Assembly (NCBI GenBank): GCA_907163375.1
Contig: CAJQUW010012972.1
Coordinates: 186,001 to 250,000, forward strand
Length of the DNA stretch: 64,000 nt
Direction of reading: 5' to 3'
Origin: Prostheceraeus crozeri
Lineage: Eukaryota; Platyhelminthes; Polycladida; Euryleptidae
Part shown: piece by piece, positions 49,976-58,259 of the stretch
How the letters are laid out: each line of letters starts with the position of its first letter
Position numbering within the stretch: position 1 is the first letter of the stretch
Made by a program: the position numbers and the translations under genes
Notes under the pieces: model-generated
What the model was told of the DNA's origin: nothing
The model's input: the letters and a program-made list of their open reading frames with translations, nothing else
Database searches by the model: none

Positions 49976-51373
49976 TTAACTCTTCATTCGGAAATGGAGT
50001 GTGATACTTGTCACAGCATCTTTATGAAAAGGAATCAACGCACCAGCATCGTCATAAATGGCAATATCAATTTGTGGGATGTAGTTTGATTTCAGCTTTG
50101 TATAATGCACTTTCTTGAAAGTATGCTCAGATAAAATACTGCAGCTTTTTGGCTGGTATGGTATCATTGCTAGCAATGGAGCTTCAACATCTCCCACACG
50201 TACATCTTCACCAATATTGGAATATATCTGAAAATAGTTAATACGACGCGATAGCGACATGTCTGCGCTAGCTTTGGTTACAGTACCACTTTTAAAGATA
50301 TTTTGATCAAAACCCAAAATGTCCATTAGAGTTTTATCCATAATTAGTTCAATACCTTTTCCACTTATAGTGAGAGACAAAGTACCTTATTTTTCAGAAA
50401 ATAAAATATGTTGGTCATTAATCACTTCATTTAAATAATCTACAACCAATTTAATCGAAGTAATAATGCGAGGCATCAACACTCTTGTTTCATGTAAGAT
50501 ACCACCTAAAGGCTCTACACACTTTCTGTATAAAGATACGGCCCATTCTGTATCAAATTGATTTGACCTTTCACATGGTAAATGTTGCATATCAGATTTT
50601 CCATGAACAGCTGCAGAACGATGTCGTAAGAACTGATGAAAATCTTTTGAACAAACTAATACTAGATCATCATCATTTAATTTGCTTATTGCAATATGAT
50701 TAGATGATTTAATATAAGTCAATGTTGCCACTTGTTTGCCATCAACTCGAAGGAGATAATTAAATTTCTTCAATAATGTTTCAGGAGTCATGTTTGTCTT
50801 TCTTGGCTTAATCACAATCTTCTTCACCAACGTCTTCTCATTTCTTGGAATAAGATCTACATAATAAGCTTCCTCTCGATATATTAACTGTTTATGACCA
50901 CTTATGTGGTAATTAACGTTAAAATTATCATAGCTTGTTAAGGCGTTAGCGAGGTAGCCTAAATCATTTCTTAAACTTGGACTTAAACCAACAATCCAAT
51001 CTTTCTCAACTACATGATGTACATAATTATAATCATCATTGTGCGGAGTAAATTGGACAATATGTTTACACGCTTTATTCAAGAAATCATATATAAACTT
51101 TTTACATGATAAGAGATCTTTCTTTGACCACTGTGGAATGTATACTCGGCACCCCTTTTCACATTGATAAGCAGCTGTACGCCTCATATTAATAGTCATC
51201 ACCTCATGATCAAAAGTATAGACACAGTTGCTATAAACAAGTTGAGTGACACCCACTTCCCAATTCCCATTTAGCTGTTGTGCATGATCAATGGGAGTAG
51301 AAAAGAGTGCGGCTCGATTGCTAGTAAATCTCTTTGTAGCCGCATTGCTAAGCAAAATATGATAAAACGACAT
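49976..51373 (-). pseudogene. mCP: Penton-like minor capsid protein 2, one nonsense codon
   Basis: Starts at 51373 with 'MSFYHILLSNAATKRFTSN' and 'LNGNWEVGVTQLVYSN', paralogous to the neighbouring gene. An in-frame TAA at 50389-50387 splits it; the same frame continues to 49976 and ends with 'IDIAIYDDAGALIPFHKD', the usual C-terminal strand pair. No frameshift is seen, so a single base change accounts for the break. Confidence 0.75.
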
Positions 51374-51408
51374 TTTTATATTGCTAATCTGCAACTTTGC
51401 ATAACATC

Positions 51409-51765
51409 ATGAAGACTTGGATTTTGGACTCTCTACAATATATCAGAGTTGATCGTGATGGAAACGTACATTTCAAAAATTCTCATGGTCATACATCAAG
51501 AGGAATTACATTAACATGGCGACAATTTGTCAACCTCAATGATATCATGAGGGATTTGGAATATTTTGAAACATTAAGATTCATCTCCTTGGGTGATCAA
51601 GTTTGGCTTCAACATTACAGAAATGAAATTCAAATCTACCATTCTCATTCCGCAAACTGTTTCTCATTTCGCAAATACAATTGGGAGAAGTATAGAAGAT
51701 ACATACATCGCTCCATCATGACATTTATTCGTCGTGAGTTCATCGCCCTACTATGCAAATCTTAA
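51409..51765 (+). CDS. PC4-like protein 1
   Basis: 118 aa from ATG 51409. 'GNVHFKNSHGHTSRGITLTW' followed by 'RQFVNLNDIMRDLEYF' resembles the PC4/Sub1 pattern of strands, Gly-Ile-Ser-Leu and a helix. A second, weaker unit follows ('LGDQVWLQ', 'EIQIYH', 'FSFRKYNWEKYRRYI'). PC4 binds single-stranded DNA and acts as a transcription or replication cofactor. It is paralogous to the next gene, and both precede the TBP-like gene. The assignment is by pattern only. Confidence 0.45.
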   Translation: MKTWILDSLQYIRVDRDGNVHFKNSHGHTSRGITLTWRQFVNLNDIMRDLEYFETLRFISLGDQVWLQHYRNEIQIYHSHSANCFSFRKYNWEKYRRYIHRSIMTFIRREFIALLCKS

Positions 51766-51787
51766 TCAGATATGATTACCACGCACC

Positions 51788-52438
51788 ATGAGTTGGAAAT
51801 TAGATTCCCTACAACGTATTGAAACGGATCATGATCGAAACGTCTATTTCAAAGATTCAACTGGAAATGTGAGAAGAGAGTTTGTTTTATCTTATCGTCA
51901 TTTTCAATCTCTACATCATATCATGAAGGACTTGAAATACTTCTATATGAAAAGACATTCACGTATTGGAAATCGCATCTGGCTGCGCGTCAACAATCGG
52001 CGAATTCAACTCTATCATTCCCAACTTCATACTAACTTCACATTTCATCAAGGTAGTTGGGAAAAGTATAAAAGGAAGGTACATCGCTCAATTTACTCAT
52101 TCTTTCATCATGAAGCGCCATCGCTACACCATCGTCAACATTCTCCGTCGCTTCAGACTCTACACCAAAATCGATCTCACAACATTACACCAACAGCTTC
52201 CAAACAGCAAGTATTACCCGGGCCGTCCTCAAATGTTAGTGGTGAAGATGAACAATTCACGGAATCTTCAACTCTTCCCAAATGGGACTGTACAGATTCT
52301 CGGCGCCCTTTCTCATTCATCGGCGCAGTCAATGCGCTTAGAGCTACAAAGACTACTACGTCGGATATGGAAGAGGGAGAGGTGTGTGATGTCGAATCTG
52401 ACTGTGGACAATATGGTGATCTCTACTCAATTGAGTGA
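51788..52438 (+). CDS. PC4-like protein 2 with overlapping tail
   Basis: The first about 105 residues repeat the layout of its neighbour ('RNVYFKDSTGNVRREFVLSY', 'IGNRIWLRVNNRRIQLYHS', 'SWEKYKRKVHRSI'). The remaining about 110 residues are Ser/Thr/His/Pro-rich and overlap the TBP-like gene in another frame, so this tail may be an incidental extension or a real overlapping code. No start other than 51788 fits the alignment. Confidence 0.45.
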   Translation: MSWKLDSLQRIETDHDRNVYFKDSTGNVRREFVLSYRHFQSLHHIMKDLKYFYMKRHSRIGNRIWLRVNNRRIQLYHSQLHTNFTFHQGSWEKYKRKVHRSIYSFFHHEAPSLHHRQHSPSLQTLHQNRSHNITPTASKQQVLPGPSSNVSGEDEQFTESSTLPKWDCTDSRRPFSFIGAVNALRATKTTTSDMEEGEVCDVESDCGQYGDLYSIE

Positions 52439-52655
52439 CAGTCTATCATTTTTGAAGATTCATACCAGCAGTTACAGTTTGTGTTATGAACCCGAACTTT
52501 TTCCTGCAGCTCTCATTAGTTGTTGGTTACCTGTGCATGTGGCAATCTTTCATAATAGTAAAGTGATCATTACTGGACTAAAATCTCATGAACAAGCAAA
52601 TATGATCCTAGACTATCTCATTGAGTATGTACGTACCCAGCGGATTGTAAAATAA
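52110..52655 (+). CDS. TATA-binding-protein-like factor, two repeats
   Basis: 181 aa from ATG 52110, the size of a TBP core. Repeat 1: 'IVNILRRFRLYTKIDLTTL', 'YYPGRPQMLVVKM', 'LQLFPNGTVQILGAL'. Repeat 2: 'VDNMVISTQLSDSLSFLKI', 'YEPELFPAALISCW', 'VAIFHNSKVIITGLKSHEQ'. 'YEPELFP' is the same as in repeat 2 of eukaryotic TBPs, and both DNA-bending Phe positions are present in repeat 2; in repeat 1 one is Pro. It would recognise promoters, possibly those of the element. The 3' end overlaps the poly(A) region of the convergent protease gene. A retains repeat 2 only. Confidence 0.8.
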   Translation: MKRHRYTIVNILRRFRLYTKIDLTTLHQQLPNSKYYPGRPQMLVVKMNNSRNLQLFPNGTVQILGALSHSSAQSMRLELQRLLRRIWKRERCVMSNLTVDNMVISTQLSDSLSFLKIHTSSYSLCYEPELFPAALISCWLPVHVAIFHNSKVIITGLKSHEQANMILDYLIEYVRTQRIVK

Positions 52656-52681
52656 AAAACAATTTTTCCAACATGATGTTT

Positions 52682-53143
52682 TTATTTCAAATCATGATAG
52701 AACTTACAAATCATTTTTTCATTAGAGGATGGATTACATGAAAAGTTTTGAATAACAGATGCAAATCGAGATACATGTAAACGTCTTAAGATGAAGTACA
52801 GTACAAAAGCACCACACGTTGATGAAAGTGGATGTTGTAGTATGCGTTCATTTCGCTGATATTGACGCGTATGTTTTCTCAACCACTGCTGTGTTGGCAT
52901 ATTTGGAGGTTGAGCAAGAGAGTCAAATAGTTCACCACGTCGGTCTTCCCCAATAAAGATCGCTTTCCAATGCTCACCGCCTAAATTCTGTGAATGAGTG
53001 TTTAGTACAATAAAGATGGGATAGTGATTTACTGCAGGTGGTAAGGTATCGAGTGAATAGACATTATCGAAAGCTTTCAACGTCGCTTCGTCTGCATTAC
53101 GCTGCACTTTAGTCTTAATATCGTCAGCAGTCAACCAACTCAT
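52682..53143 (-). CDS. PRO: Adenain-like cysteine protease of B
   Basis: 153 aa, intact. His in 'GEHWKAIF', Asp in 'LFDSLAQPP', Cys in 'STCGAFVLYF'. Its ATG overlaps the capsid TAA in the sequence TAATG, suggesting coupled translation from one mRNA. Expected to mature capsid proteins. Confidence 0.92.
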   Translation of the reverse strand: MSWLTADDIKTKVQRNADEATLKAFDNVYSLDTLPPAVNHYPIFIVLNTHSQNLGGEHWKAIFIGEDRRGELFDSLAQPPNMPTQQWLRKHTRQYQRNERILQHPLSSTCGAFVLYFILRRLHVSRFASVIQNFSCNPSSNEKMICKFYHDLK

Positions 53144-54420
53144 TAACGATTATACTGAAGAATCACGTCACGATACTTTGTAATTTCAATATTTGAATCG
53201 AAGACTGCATAAATTAATACATTGATCGTCTCAGGTAGTGTTCTTTTGAACGTCAAATCCAAACGAATATTATGAGGCACGTTCGCTTGACGATAGGGTG
53301 CACTAATATCGCTGTCAGCAGTCAAATCAAATGCATAAATAGTATATCCACTCTTAAACTCTTTCATAGTCAGTCCGTTGGTGTCATCCGTATTGTAAAA
53401 GCCAAAAACATCCATAAAATCAACATAACTGCGCATAAATTGATCCGAAGCAAAATCTGGTTTGTAGGGTGGACCAGGATGACTCACACCATTTACACGT
53501 AAAGCAATTTCACTTAACTGATTGTGTTTAAAATTGAAAGGATTCTTCTTTATATTACCATTAAATGCATCATTTTCAACCATTGCCACCATGAGGAGCT
53601 TCGGTGCTTCCGATGGAAAGAGGCCATCTTTCATGAAACTCTTTTGATCTTTCGGAATTGTAAAGGTGAGAAGCTTTGTATGCTGAACGGGGTAAATGGC
53701 ATTTTGGCGGTTAAGGCCTTCAGCATGCCCTCTAATGACACTTGGATTCGGTACTACTCGACGAATGTAAAGTGCAATATCTTCCACATGAATTCTAAAA
53801 TTGTCAACTTTAGCAAATGCATTCAGCGCAAATTCAGGCTTATTCAATGTCAGCTTGAGTCGCATGCTGGTATTACACAGTAAAAACTTTGACTGTCTAA
53901 AGAAGTCTAAATTCAGCGGACCATATAGCTGACATACTCTACTATCTTTAATCATAGCAGATCGCTTTACAAAGCCACTGTTTGTTTCAACATCAAATTT
54001 TCCTGCTTCATCTCTGTACCATCCCATGGCTTCCATATGACTTTTTTGTGCTGCTGGATGAAACTGTGATACATGATTGAAATATGATTTATAGGGATAA
54101 TCGCTTTGACCACCTTCCACCTGCTGCTCTCCAATCGTTAGAGAAACATCACGAAGTAATGTAGTCAATGGTAAATTGTTCAGTCCAACTTTATGTGCAT
54201 CATCAATAGCAGTTCCATCTGCTTGCTGAATTCTAAACCTCAAATCAAGCATCGCATAACTCAAATCTATGTAGTCATCACTACCACCAGGAATAACAAA
54301 TTCAATGGGACCAGCATTCTCAGCTGTTCGAGGATGATAATCTACAATACTTGAACTAAGAATATCTGTCTGTATGGCTTGTTGATCGAACAAACAAAAA
54401 CCGGAAGTTTTACACTCCAT
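53143..54420 (-). CDS. MCP: Major capsid protein of B
   Basis: 425 aa, intact. It belongs to the widespread Polinton structural family related to the nematode F54H12.2-like proteins: 'SSSIVDYHPRTAENAGPIEF', 'DDYIDLSYAMLDLRFRI', 'GGQSDYPYKSYF', 'KKNPFNFKHNQLSEIALRV', and a C-terminal 'NIRLDLTFKRTLPETINVLI'. Size and beta content fit a double jelly roll. It would form the capsid shell. Starts two bases after the stop of the preceding gene. Confidence 0.85.
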   Translation of the reverse strand: MECKTSGFCLFDQQAIQTDILSSSIVDYHPRTAENAGPIEFVIPGGSDDYIDLSYAMLDLRFRIQQADGTAIDDAHKVGLNNLPLTTLLRDVSLTIGEQQVEGGQSDYPYKSYFNHVSQFHPAAQKSHMEAMGWYRDEAGKFDVETNSGFVKRSAMIKDSRVCQLYGPLNLDFFRQSKFLLCNTSMRLKLTLNKPEFALNAFAKVDNFRIHVEDIALYIRRVVPNPSVIRGHAEGLNRQNAIYPVQHTKLLTFTIPKDQKSFMKDGLFPSEAPKLLMVAMVENDAFNGNIKKNPFNFKHNQLSEIALRVNGVSHPGPPYKPDFASDQFMRSYVDFMDVFGFYNTDDTNGLTMKEFKSGYTIYAFDLTADSDISAPYRQANVPHNIRLDLTFKRTLPETINVLIYAVFDSNIEITKYRDVILQYNR

Positions 54421-54422
54421 GA

Positions 54423-54878
54423 TTAGAAGTTATAGCAGCGTCGTCGTTTAGCGCCTGATGAATGATTAGAGCCTCTGCGACGTTTGCGTGAATGCCTTTT
54501 GACTGAAGATCGCACCTTACCAGCTCCGCGATGTTTCCTCCTTCCTTTATTCATTCGTTTAGGTGATTTCTTTCCTTGAGTAACACCAGCAATGGTCTGC
54601 TTCAATGTTTTTAAACCGCGTTCCTTCCCACGATTCAACAAACTGCTCTTAAAACTTCTACCTCTGGAAAGATCACTAGCAACATCACCAGCAAAGCCAA
54701 CGGCATTACTTAAAACATTTCGTTTTAAAGATCTACCGACATTGGATATGAGAGGTGCTACAACAGATTTCAGTGCACCAAGTATGCTACCTCCACGTTG
54801 GCGGCGAGCGCCGATGTAAATTTGTCCTCCACCACTTACATAGGAGGGTCGTGAATAAAATGAGGCAGTTGGATTCAT
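54423..54878 (-). CDS. Basic Gly-rich virion protein
   Basis: 151 aa. After 'MNPTASFYSRPSYVSGGGQI' comes 'RRQRGGSILGALKSVVAPLI', an amphipathic helix, and then a tail of nearly pure Lys, Arg, Ser ending 'AKRRRCYNF'. This matches small adenovirus-like core or membrane-active proteins found next to Polinton capsid genes. Likely binds packaged DNA with the tail. Intact, whereas the A copy is frameshifted. Confidence 0.65.
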   Translation of the reverse strand: MNPTASFYSRPSYVSGGGQIYIGARRQRGGSILGALKSVVAPLISNVGRSLKRNVLSNAVGFAGDVASDLSRGRSFKSSLLNRGKERGLKTLKQTIAGVTQGKKSPKRMNKGRRKHRGAGKVRSSVKRHSRKRRRGSNHSSGAKRRRCYNF

Positions 54879-54919
54879 AGCTCAAACCCTAAACATTGTT
54901 AGTTACAACTTTGCATGAA

Positions 54920-56008
54920 TCACTGTCGATCACTTAGATGAAAGATGTCGGCACGACGCATCCAAGAGTTCATACTTGAAGGATAACCAGTCCATTTAAC
55001 AAGACACCATTCTTCACCTTGCCGTTTTTTACATCGAATGATTTTCTCTACCAAATATGTTTCACTTTCAGTGACTACCTCAATCTCATCGCGGTAAAAG
55101 CTACCCTCAATTTCTTCATTATCGTAATCTTTCAACTTGTAGGTGGTCGGAGAGTCTTTTTGATTAATCCTTGATACTGTAAATACCTCCTCTGTCCAAT
55201 TCGGGAGGTACCCTTTAGCAAAAACACTTTTCACTTTTGAGATACGAACTTTATCGCCAATTTTCACATCACTTTTCACATGAGTGCGTTTACGTTGGAA
55301 TGATTCGCGCACTTTATCTACATTGTCAGCATTTACATCTACTGGTCTGAGTCCAATAGAACGATGGATAGAGTGATTGTAGGCATGGAGTGTATCTTGT
55401 AGAACCTTTGTCCAATTTTGTGTCAAGTTGGCAGTAAAATGTCGCCACAAGCGATTTTTTAATGTGCGATTAAAACGTTCAACGAGTGCAGCTTTATAAG
55501 CGCTCTTTACACTAAACAACTCAATGTCATGCCTCTCAAATAATCTTGTCACATGCTGATTTTCAAACTCTTTTCCTTGATCACTCTGAATTCTTTTTGG
55601 AATGCGACCTTCTCGAAAAATTGTTTGGAATGCTTTTGCTACTCCTTTCCCTTCTTTAGTTTTTAAAGGTTGAGCCCACGCATAACGCGAGAAAATATCA
55701 ATGACGGTTAAAATAAAATTATTGCCCGAGTTATGTTTTGAAATGGAGGCAACATCGCACAAATCTGCTTGCCACTGTTCATCGATGTCATGAACAATAT
55801 AATGGCGGGTGCGGTACTTCTTTTTCGCTTGTTTGTGGAGTGTATAGGTAGCCTGACCCTTTAACCATCGTTTCACTTGTGATTGTGGAAGACCACTCGC
55901 TTTTGATAATTTCTTGATAGATGCAAATCCTGCCGGATGTTTTACATCATAATAGATTGACTTCAAACGTTCAGTCGATGACGGCTGACTCTTTTTCCTC
56001 CTTCTCAT
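54920..56008 (-). CDS. INT: Chromodomain integrase of B
   Basis: 362 aa from ATG 56008 ('MRRRKKS'), chosen because A conserves this start; the frame is open upstream to 56140. A helix-turn-helix-like N-terminus ('IKKLSKASGLPQSQVKRWLK') precedes the rve core: Asp in 'WQADLCDVASI', Asp in 'QSDQGKEFEN', Glu in 'VERFNRTLKN'. Then an SH3-like part ('KIGDKVRISKVKSVF') and a chromodomain ('YLVEKIIRCKK', 'WCLVKWTGYPSSMNSW'). Generates the 6-bp target duplication. The chromodomain may guide insertion to modified nucleosomes. Intact. Confidence 0.92.
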   Translation of the reverse strand: MRRRKKSQPSSTERLKSIYYDVKHPAGFASIKKLSKASGLPQSQVKRWLKGQATYTLHKQAKKKYRTRHYIVHDIDEQWQADLCDVASISKHNSGNNFILTVIDIFSRYAWAQPLKTKEGKGVAKAFQTIFREGRIPKRIQSDQGKEFENQHVTRLFERHDIELFSVKSAYKAALVERFNRTLKNRLWRHFTANLTQNWTKVLQDTLHAYNHSIHRSIGLRPVDVNADNVDKVRESFQRKRTHVKSDVKIGDKVRISKVKSVFAKGYLPNWTEEVFTVSRINQKDSPTTYKLKDYDNEEIEGSFYRDEIEVVTESETYLVEKIIRCKKRQGEEWCLVKWTGYPSSMNSWMRRADIFHLSDRQ

Positions 56009-56186
56009 CTTTTTGTTTTCTTGCCTTTCTACATTTACAACAACTGCAGCATTTAGCTTTAGCGGTTTTGCGATCGTGTTCACATTGCTTAGGGGTTTCA
56101 TTATGAGAGCTGGCGCAGCAAGTGCAAGTGACAACGACATTCACCTCTGGCGGCTCATTACATGGCAAGCAACACATCTGCTTCAT
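55971..56186 (-). CDS. Cys-rich small protein overlapping integrase
   Basis: 71 aa with 14 cysteines: 'KQMCCLPCNEPPEV', 'CTCCASSHNETPKQC', 'CCSCCKCRKARKQKDEK'. It begins one base after the stop of the preceding gene and overlaps the integrase start by 38 bases in another frame. Cys positions are conserved in A although that copy has a stop. A metal-binding virion or regulatory peptide is possible. Confidence 0.55.
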   Translation of the reverse strand: MKQMCCLPCNEPPEVNVVVTCTCCASSHNETPKQCEHDRKTAKAKCCSCCKCRKARKQKDEKEEKESAVID

Positions 56187-56187
56187 A

Positions 56188-56880
56188 TTAATAGTCTGAG
56201 AACATGTATTTCCTAGGAGGAGCTGTTTTACGTTTTCCTTTTACCAGTTTTAGTGGCGATGTAGATCTACGTCGAGTTCTTCCTCTTGTTTGCTTAGTGA
56301 GTGTGGGAGGGGATGTAGCAGGTGACGTCTTAAACCAATTTGTTGGCATTTTCATCGCCTGAAGCATTGGAGCAGTAGCCACTGTTGAATCAAGTTCTTT
56401 CAATGTCTCATTATTCAAAGCAAATTTTGGCACATTATGCTTTTTCAATAGTTTAAGAAAGTATGACCAACCAGGTGGAACATAGCTCTGACGGCGCTTT
56501 CTACGTGTCGCATACTGAATCAAGTCTTCATAACGTGAAGCATCAATCACTTTATTTTCATCTGTAATGATTTCTCCTATATCATTTACATTGAGATGGG
56601 GTTCAATACTGTTGAAAAGAGATATGGCATGTGCACGAGATGCTAAAGGTGTAGCAGTCGATACAGAGTCACGCATCTTATTCTTCAAGTTTTTCAATTG
56701 CTCAACAGTTTCCGATTGTAATAATACAGCACGATGTGGATCTTTGATGTGAACATTTTGCTGATAATCTATTTCTTTCCTATACATTTGATTTGCAAGA
56801 GGTTGCTTTACTTGCTGCATGGCAGTCAATTGTACATATTCATCCTGAGGAATAACAATCATGCGAGAATAAGAACTCAT
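56188..56880 (-). CDS. Virion-associated protein, 230 aa
   Basis: Intact homologue of 7365-7988. 'MIVIPQDEYVQLTAMQQVKQ' at the start, 'DPHRAVLLQSETVEQLKNL', a central 'RYEDLIQYATRRKRRQSYVP' with 'PGWSYFLKLLKKHNVP', and a basic Ser/Thr/Pro tail ending 'YMFSDY'. A protein of this type lies between ATPase and integrase or capsid genes in many Polintons and is assumed to be structural. Its ATG overlaps the ATPase stop (ATGA). Confidence 0.55.
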   Translation of the reverse strand: MSSYSRMIVIPQDEYVQLTAMQQVKQPLANQMYRKEIDYQQNVHIKDPHRAVLLQSETVEQLKNLKNKMRDSVSTATPLASRAHAISLFNSIEPHLNVNDIGEIITDENKVIDASRYEDLIQYATRRKRRQSYVPPGWSYFLKLLKKHNVPKFALNNETLKELDSTVATAPMLQAMKMPTNWFKTSPATSPPTLTKQTRGRTRRRSTSPLKLVKGKRKTAPPRKYMFSDY

Positions 56881-57494
56881 AGTTTGTAGATAATCATGGG
56901 AGTTTTCAAAATATCACTTCGAAATCTAAATTCTTCCGGACACTCTTGCGTAAAGTCAATGAATAAGTAACCGTATGGTTTTTCAGTAGCTGCTTGAAAA
57001 ATTTCAATTAAGGCTTTTGATCCTCTGGGTGCAACTTGTCGCGCTAAAATTTCAAATTGACTTTTATCTCGCGGATTCTTGAAAATAGCATAATAGTGTG
57101 TATTCAGGTTTCGTGTACGAGCTTCTTTTCCATCAGGAAACAAATTTTGTGTAATATAGATGATAAAACACCTTTTATGGTGTGCTGCGCGAGTGAACAT
57201 ATCTGTAACATCTTTTGAATTCTTACTTTCTTTTAATAAATCATCCAATACAACAACATCATTAGACTGAAGTTTATCCACTGGAATAATTCCTTCATGT
57301 CGAATAAAGTTGCGACTTTGCAATTCCTGAAACAGCGACGGTTGATAAATACCATAACACCAAATCACTCGATTGATAGGTTCCTTAAACAACTCCCTTC
57401 TTTTATCCAATAAATTCAGCGTGAAAACAGTTTTACCTGCATGAGATGGACCTGATACAGTCAGAACTTTATCACATTGAAGTCTGAAATCCAT
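56877..57494 (-). CDS. ATP: A32-like packaging ATPase of B
   Basis: 205 aa from ATG 57494 ('MDFRLQCDKVL'). Walker A 'SGPSHAGKT', Walker B 'VVVLDDLLKES', then 'CFIIYITQNLFPDG', in the order typical of FtsK/HerA-family viral packaging ATPases. It would pump element DNA into capsids. Intact; the A copy is frameshifted. Overlaps the next gene by 4 bases. Confidence 0.9.
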   Translation of the reverse strand: MDFRLQCDKVLTVSGPSHAGKTVFTLNLLDKRRELFKEPINRVIWCYGIYQPSLFQELQSRNFIRHEGIIPVDKLQSNDVVVLDDLLKESKNSKDVTDMFTRAAHHKRCFIIYITQNLFPDGKEARTRNLNTHYYAIFKNPRDKSQFEILARQVAPRGSKALIEIFQAATEKPYGYLFIDFTQECPEEFRFRSDILKTPMIIYKL

Positions 57495-57525
57495 TTTATT
57501 ACTTTGAGACTCAACATTTGCATAA

Positions 57526-57882
57526 TTAACGCTTAGAGCCAAAGATATTTCCCAATAGGTTGCCCACGGCAGGAGCTATCATTGGAAGTATTGCTGAAAG
57601 GAAACCGCCCTTTTGTGTTAGAGTTTTCCTCTTTCTTTGAAGGGCGACTTTAGGATTGGAGATGAAACGCAATTTCGTAGCATATCGCTTAAGTAACTTT
57701 CGTTGTTTTGGCGCTAATTTCTTCGTCCTCAACTTCCTAACATGGGAAATAATTTCACAAATGAATTTATCGTTAGCATGTCGTATAGCATTGTATCGCT
57801 GATTTGCTTTCATTCGTCGGAGAGCTTGAATGGCTGAAGAAAACTTTTGACTTTTACGTTTCGTCATTTTACGTTTCGCCAT
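57526..57882 (-). CDS. Small basic virion-type protein
   Basis: 118 aa, Lys/Arg-rich throughout, then 'GGFLSAILPMIAPAVGNLLG' near the end. Same gene as 6334-6699. The basic body suggests DNA binding and the hydrophobic end membrane activity, as in minor adenovirus proteins; inferred from composition. Confidence 0.58.
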   Translation of the reverse strand: MAKRKMTKRKSQKFSSAIQALRRMKANQRYNAIRHANDKFICEIISHVRKLRTKKLAPKQRKLLKRYATKLRFISNPKVALQRKRKTLTQKGGFLSAILPMIAPAVGNLLGNIFGSKR

Positions 57883-57933
57883 TTTCCGTGTTAGTCTTTG
57901 CTAAAACCTATCTTTACCACATTTGCATAGGTA

Positions 57934-58257
57934 CTAACTATTGCGACATAAGTGACACTCGAAATGAGCAATGTCACAGTGGTTACATTGGCAAAGTTGA
58001 ATGCAATTACGTATGAAACAGCGTTGACAAAAAGCATGCTTACATCTCTTGAAGATGCGCTTTTCATTTCCATCCTTTCGCTTACATACATCGCAACACA
58101 TAGTTTCACCGTTACTGATGTCTATAGCAAGTCTTTTTGAAGATATGAATTTGCTAGCCTTTTCTAAATAATAGACGCATGTACAGAAGGAATATACTTC
58201 GAGAGTGAGCAGACATAGCTCGAAAACCAGTTGTGCTACAATCAAGTACCACTGCAT
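57934..58257 (-). CDS. RING-like protein with N-terminal membrane segment
   Basis: 107 aa. Residues 1-35 are hydrophobic ('YLIVAQLVFELCLLTLEVYS'). The rest has Cys/His pairs in RING-like order: 'CDVC', 'CKHAFCQRC', 'CQCNHC', 'FECHLC'. Such a protein could be a membrane-anchored ubiquitin ligase, acting on host factors, but no cross-brace residues can be confirmed by eye. Starts two bases after the stop of the preceding gene (TGAAAATG). Confidence 0.5.
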   Translation of the reverse strand: MQWYLIVAQLVFELCLLTLEVYSFCTCVYYLEKASKFISSKRLAIDISNGETMCCDVCKRKDGNEKRIFKRCKHAFCQRCFIRNCIQLCQCNHCDIAHFECHLCRNS

Positions 58258-58259
58258 TT

